Origin: Streptomyces oryzae
GTDB lineage: Bacteria; Actinomycetota; Actinomycetes; Streptomycetales; Streptomycetaceae
Assembly (NCBI RefSeq): GCF_017676365.1
Contig: NZ_JADKMA010000058.1
Location: 1 to 37,589 of the forward strand
Direction: 5' to 3'
DNA: 37,589 bases
Positions within the stretch are counted from its first letter, which is position 1; each line of letters begins with the position of its first letter. The translations under genes were made by a program, and so were the position numbers. Below are positions 33,091-37,589 of this stretch, one piece after another. A model generated the notes under the pieces. The model did no database searches, had not been told where the DNA came from, and saw only the letters and a list, made by a program, of their open reading frames with translations.

Positions 33091-33375
33091 ACCATAAGTA
33101 CCGGGGAAGCGCCTTAACGAACCCGCAACACGGCCGTCGTCTCTCCGATATCCGAAGCAGCCGCCCTGAAGTGCGTACGGCGCGCAACTCCCGCATCCGG
33201 TGGGTTTCGTGGCGTTCTCATGCGCGAGCAGTGCACACCGTGCGAACATTGGCGCGCGGTCACAATGGCGTGCGTCGCGGCACAGGGGGCGCTTGTAGCC
33301 GGACGGCGATCACAGGTAGACACGGGTGGATCCGGAACGACGTCGCGACACCGCACCAAAAACGGGGGCCGAGCC

Positions 33376-34398
33376 ATGGGCCAGGACAGAACACTGGCGC
33401 GCGGGGCGCGTGCCTTCGGAGCACTGCTGACGGCCGGGCTCGCGCTGGTCAGTCTCGCGTGGATCATCCGGGACTTCACCAAGGCCCACGAGGTCGTCGA
33501 CGTCTGGTGGAACTGGGCCGGTCTGCCGGCCCGCGCCGAGGACGGGGTGTGGGTCACCTCGTTCCTGGAGCCGACGCTGCTGCTGCTGTATTCGGTCGCC
33601 GCCGTGACGGCGTACCGCTCCTCCTCCGCCGCGGCCATACTGACCTGCACCGGACTGCTGACGGTCGCCGTGCGCACCCCCGGCCTGTGGAACCTCAACG
33701 CCGACTGGATGCAGGGCGTGCAGGACGGGCTGCTGAGCAAGGTGCTGTTCAGCACCATCGCGGCCGTCGTGATCGGGGTGGTGCTGATCATCACGGCCGT
33801 GGCCGGACGCCGCCCCCAGCTGCCCACCGGGTACGGCTCCGGCTCCGGCGGCTCGGGCCTCGCGGCCGGCTCCGACCCCGCCGACGGGCCACCCGCCGGT
33901 CCCACACGCAGCGGTGCGGTGGTCGCCTTCCTGGTGCTGGGCGCCTGCGGTGTGGTGCTGGCCGCGTGGGAGATACGCAGCTGGCAGCAGTACGGCTGGG
34001 ACCGGTATCAGCGGATACTGACCGGCGAAGGAACCATTGTGCGGCTGCTGGACGCCCCCTCCGGCTGGGTGCCGTGGACGGTCGCGCTCCTCAGTCTGGC
34101 GGCCGCGGTCGCGGCGCTGGCGGGCGCGCCGTTCTCCCGCCCGCTCGGCCTGATCGTCGCCGGGCCGCTGCTCGGCGTCGGCCTCTTCGCCGTGGCCTAC
34201 AGCGTCAAGACGGAGCTGCTCGAGCACTTCGGCGACCTGGGCATCGAGGGGCAGCTGCACGTGCTCACCAGCCTGTTCGAGGTCGCCTCCGGCTGTGCCG
34301 TACTGCTGGCACTCGCCCGCGGCGAGCAGCGCGACAGCAGCATCCTCGCGCAGTACCGGGGTGGCACGCCGGCCTACGGACGCAGCCCGCAGCTCTGA
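33376..34398 (+). CDS. Multi-spanning membrane protein of unknown function
   Basis: 340 residues from ATG 33376 (MGQDRTLARGARAF), with a GGGGG stretch upstream. Two sets of helices are separated by a Gly/Ser/Pro-rich loop (~150-180). The first set is at about 12-31, 65-82, 85-102 and 122-146. The second is at about 182-202 (GAVVAFLVLGACGVVLAAW), 238-255, 262-282 and 292-310. The first extracellular loop (VVDVWWNWAGLPAR) is aromatic-rich. The C-terminal ~25 residues are cytoplasmic and polar. I do not recognise a family. It lies divergent to one oligopeptide importer operon and convergent to another, which hints at a shared regulatory setting but proves nothing. Confidence 0.8.
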   Translation: MGQDRTLARGARAFGALLTAGLALVSLAWIIRDFTKAHEVVDVWWNWAGLPARAEDGVWVTSFLEPTLLLLYSVAAVTAYRSSSAAAILTCTGLLTVAVRTPGLWNLNADWMQGVQDGLLSKVLFSTIAAVVIGVVLIITAVAGRRPQLPTGYGSGSGGSGLAAGSDPADGPPAGPTRSGAVVAFLVLGACGVVLAAWEIRSWQQYGWDRYQRILTGEGTIVRLLDAPSGWVPWTVALLSLAAAVAALAGAPFSRPLGLIVAGPLLGVGLFAVAYSVKTELLEHFGDLGIEGQLHVLTSLFEVASGCAVLLALARGEQRDSSILAQYRGGTPAYGRSPQL

Positions 34399-34452
34399 CG
34401 GGCCGGCGCCCCGCGCGGCTGAGCCTGCGACAGCCCCGCCCGGGCCTCGGCC

Positions 34453-35581
34453 TCAGCCGGCCACCGGGGGCGCCACCGCGGCGCGCTCGGCGGCGAAGTG
34501 GCAGGCCGAGGGGTGGTGCACGGGCTCGTCGTGGAGGGTGCCGGCGAAGTTCTCCGGCACGGCCAGCGCCGGTTCCTCGACGGCGCAGCGCTGTTGGGCC
34601 TTCCAGCAGCGGGTGCGGAAGTGGCAGCCCGAGGGCGGGTTGGCCGGCGAGGGCACATCCCCCTCCAGCACGATGCGCTCCCGCCGCTCCGCCCGCTCCG
34701 GGTCGGGGACGGGAACGGCGGACAGCAGCGCCTGGGTGTAGGGATGCGTCGGGTGTTCGTAGATCTCGGTCTCGGTGCCGATCTCCACGATCCTGCCGAG
34801 GTACATCACGGCGACGCGGTCGGAGATGTGGCGGACGATGGACAGATCGTGGGCGATGAACAGGTAGGACAGCCCGAACTCGTCCTGCAGCCGCTCCATC
34901 AGATTGACGACCTGCGCCTGCACCGACACATCCAGCGCGGAGACCGGCTCGTCGGCCACGATGATCTCCGGGCGCAGCGCCAGCCCCCGCGCGATCCCGA
35001 TCCGCTGCCGCTGCCCCCCGCTGAACTGGTGGGGATACCGGTTCACATACGCGGGATCGAGCCCCACGACGTCCAGCAGCTCCTGCACCTTCCGCCGCCG
35101 GTCGCCCTTCGGTGCCGCCTCGGGGTGGATCTCGAACGGCTCCCCCACGATGTCGCCCACCGTCATCCGCGGATTCAGCGAGGTGTACGGGTCCTGGAAC
35201 ACCATCTGGATGTTCCGCCGCACCGCCTTCAGCGCCCGTCCCGACAGCTTGGTGATGTCCTCGCCCTTGTAGCGGATGGTGCCCGCGGTGGGCTCTTCGA
35301 GATGGGTGACGAGCTTGGCGACGGTGGACTTGCCGCAGCCGGACTCGCCCACGATGCCCAGCGTCTCGCCCTGATGCAGGTCGAAGGAGACGCCGTCGAC
35401 GGCCTTGACGGCGCCGACCTGCCGCTTGACGAGGATGCCCTGCGTCAGCGGGAAGTGCTTGACCAGGCCCCGCACCTCCAGGACGGCCTCACGCCCCGCA
35501 CCCGCCTTGTCGGCACGCGAACGCGTCAGCAGCATCCGCGCCTCCCAGCCGTCCTCCCGGGCCAGACTGCGCCCCGAGCGG

Positions 35582-35592
<11 letters not shown>
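34453..35592 (-). CDS. Oligopeptide ABC importer ATPase (OppF/DppF type), second operon
   Basis: 379 residues from ATG 35592, with AAGGAG 7 bp upstream; the start overlaps the preceding ATPase gene by 11 bp. Walker [10 protein letters not shown] (82-90), Q-loop [10 protein letters not shown], signature FSGGQRQR, Walker [14 protein letters not shown]-loop IAHDLSIV. The C-terminal region has four cysteines ([17 protein letters not shown]). It is clearly paralogous to the ATPase at 26574-27719 (same WKAQ motif between the second and third cysteine), so the two operons arose by duplication or share an old ancestor. It is the last gene of the second operon and converges on the membrane-protein gene. 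Confidence 0.94.
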
Positions 35593-36562
<970 letters not shown>

Positions 36563-36567
36563 CGCGC

Positions 36568-37589
36568 TCACCTCAGCTTCGGGTCGAGGGCGTCGCGCAC
36601 CGCGTCGCCGAGCATGATGAACGCCAGCACGGTGAGGCTTAGCGCGGCGGCCGGATAGAGCAGGATGTGCGGCGCGTTGCGGAACTGCATGCCCTGGGAG
36701 GCGGCGGAGATGTCCGCGCCCCAGGAGACGGTGGGCGGCTGGAGCCCGACGCCGAGATAGCTGAGCGTGGCCTCCAGCGCGATATAGGTGCCCAGCGCGA
36801 TGGTCGCGGTCACGATCACCGGTGCGACGGCGTTCGGCAGGATGTGCCGCACCATCATCCGTACGTTGCTCGCGCCCAGCGCCCGGGCCGCCAGTACGTA
36901 GTCGTTCTGCTTCGCCGTGATCACCGACCCCCGCGCGATACGGGCCACCTGCGGCCAGCCGAGCAGCACGATGAAGGTGACCACCGTCCACACGGAACGG
37001 CTGCCGGTCATGGACAGGAACACCAGGCCGCCCAGGACGATGGGGATGCCGAAGAAGATGTCGGTGACGCGGGAGAGGAGCGCGTCCCACAGCCCGCCGA
37101 AGAACCCGGCCAGCCCGCCCAGCAGGCTGCCCAGCGCCGCGACGCCCGCCGTGGCGCAGACGCCGACCGTCACCGAGGTGCGGGCCCCGTGGACGACCCG
37201 CGTATAGACGTCGCAGCCCTGGGTGTCGAAGCCGAACCAGTGTCCGGCGGAGGACGGGTCGAGGGAGCGCCCGAGCCGGCAGGAGAGCGGGTCCCGCGAG
37301 GCGATGAGGCCCGGCCAGAGCGAGATGAGCACCAGAAAGGTGATGAGCAGCCCCGCGATCACGAACACCGGATTGCGGCGCAGGTCGTACCACGCGTCCG
37401 ACCACAGGCTCCGCGCCCGCTCCGGCACCGGCGCCGGGCCCTCTCCTCCCGGGGGAGGGGGCGCCTCCTCGACCGCCTGCCCTTCCTTCCCGGCCGGCTC
37501 CCCGGCTCCACCGGGCCCTTCGATGGCCGGTGTCTTTGTGAAACCCGCCGTCGTCCACGCGCGAGGGGGTACGCCGTCGTCGGCGGGAT
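36568..37589 (-). CDS. Oligopeptide ABC importer permease (OppC/DppC type), second operon; start probably beyond the right edge
   Basis: An OppC-type permease with six helices, the first at NPVFVIAGLLITFLVLISLWP. The family motifs are DYVLAARALGASNVRMMVRHILPN (coupling loop), TLSYLGVGLQPPTVSWG and IMLGDAVRDALDPK. GTG 37428 is a possible start (286 residues), but its ribosome site is poor. The frame stays open to the edge with a hydrophilic Pro/Gly/Glu-rich head of the kind seen in the paralogue at 31849-32883. I therefore treat the gene as cut by the window. The upstream binding-protein and OppB-type genes expected for this operon would lie outside. Confidence 0.85.
   Translation of the reverse strand, partial: PADDGVPPRAWTTAGFTKTPAIEGPGGAGEPAGKEGQAVEEAPPPPGGEGPAPVPERARSLWSDAWYDLRRNPVFVIAGLLITFLVLISLWPGLIASRDPLSCRLGRSLDPSSAGHWFGFDTQGCDVYTRVVHGARTSVTVGVCATAGVAALGSLLGGLAGFFGGLWDALLSRVTDIFFGIPIVLGGLVFLSMTGSRSVWTVVTFIVLLGWPQVARIARGSVITAKQNDYVLAARALGASNVRMMVRHILPNAVAPVIVTATIALGTYIALEATLSYLGVGLQPPTVSWGADISAASQGMQFRNAPHILLYPAAALSLTVLAFIMLGDAVRDALDPKLR

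Larger units (their letters stand above)
32884..33375. other. Divergent control region of the oligopeptide operon and a membrane-protein gene
   Basis: 492 bp without a credible gene, noticeably richer in A+T than its surroundings. On the minus strand TTGACT (32986-32981) and GAAAGT (32962-32957), 18 bp apart, could form the operon promoter; a second TTGACT lies 15 bp further on. On the plus side are the palindrome 33032-33058 and the TTGACA promoter at 33061. Frames continuing upstream of ATG 33376 (to 33220 or earlier) encode Arg-rich, non-homologous residues and are not taken as coding. Confidence 0.5.

Noticed and set aside
33171..34859. 562-codon plus-strand frame overlapping the membrane-protein gene
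   Set aside because: It is Arg/Ala-rich without helices or motifs. The alternative frame gives eight clean membrane helices from ATG 33376.

Overview
The sequence is high-G+C, with GC-rich third codon positions, frequent GTG/TTG starts, ATGA/GTGA stop-start overlaps, a mycothiol gene and dense intergenic hairpins. This fits a Streptomyces or close relative. I see no phage, IS element, tRNA, rRNA or CRISPR array. It reads as a core chromosomal arm segment.

Layout. Positions 1-3589 (minus) hold an envelope-stress locus: ECF sigma factor, zinc-binding membrane anti-sigma factor, and the N-terminal part of a probable HtrA-type protease whose first 419 residues are mostly a 13-residue tandem repeat. 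The divergent O-methyltransferase (3717-4412), a DUF3117 protein, an enoyl-CoA hydratase/isomerase, DNA-3-methyladenine glycosylase I, a membrane DivIVA-like protein, a FolP2-type dihydropteroate synthase homologue, a LOG-family protein and dapE follow to 10073. Positions 10160-15772 hold a membrane-anchored lysozyme-like protein, a small secreted protein, dapC, a 7Fe ferredoxin, a GNAT protein and a SirB1/transglutaminase-like protein. Positions 15892-19483 are an ABC-2 exporter operon with its own DesK/DesR-like two-component pair. Positions 19711-24070 hold a large repeat-bearing peptidoglycan-binding membrane protein, a small membrane protein, mshB and a 64-residue membrane protein. A DPP-IV-like S9 peptidase (24346-26577) converges on a five-gene oligopeptide ABC operon (26574-32883, order permease-lipoprotein-permease-ATPase-ATPase, as in bldK). 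A multi-spanning membrane protein separates it from a second oligopeptide ABC operon that runs off the right edge.

How it fits together. From memory, the gene order (mshB, fdxC, dapC, dapE, LOG, folP2, DivIVA-like, tagA, DUF3117, O-methyltransferase, sigE, rseA, htrA) is colinear with Mycobacterium tuberculosis Rv1170-Rv1223, so this is an old actinobacterial backbone. Its themes are the cell envelope (diaminopimelate synthesis, wall binding and cleavage, envelope stress), thiol and redox chemistry, and peptide import with cytoplasmic peptide breakdown.

Most notable: (i) two unrelated type II membrane proteins with long in-frame His-Gly/Pro tandem repeats on the predicted cytoplasmic side; (ii) a well-formed ECF-type promoter (GGGAAC-N18-GTTG) in front of the sigma gene; (iii) a mosaic intergenic repeat at three convergent gene ends and one tandem junction; (iv) paired palindromes in the control regions of the peptide-transport and ABC/two-component operons; (v) a FolP2 homologue lacking key dihydropteroate synthase motifs.
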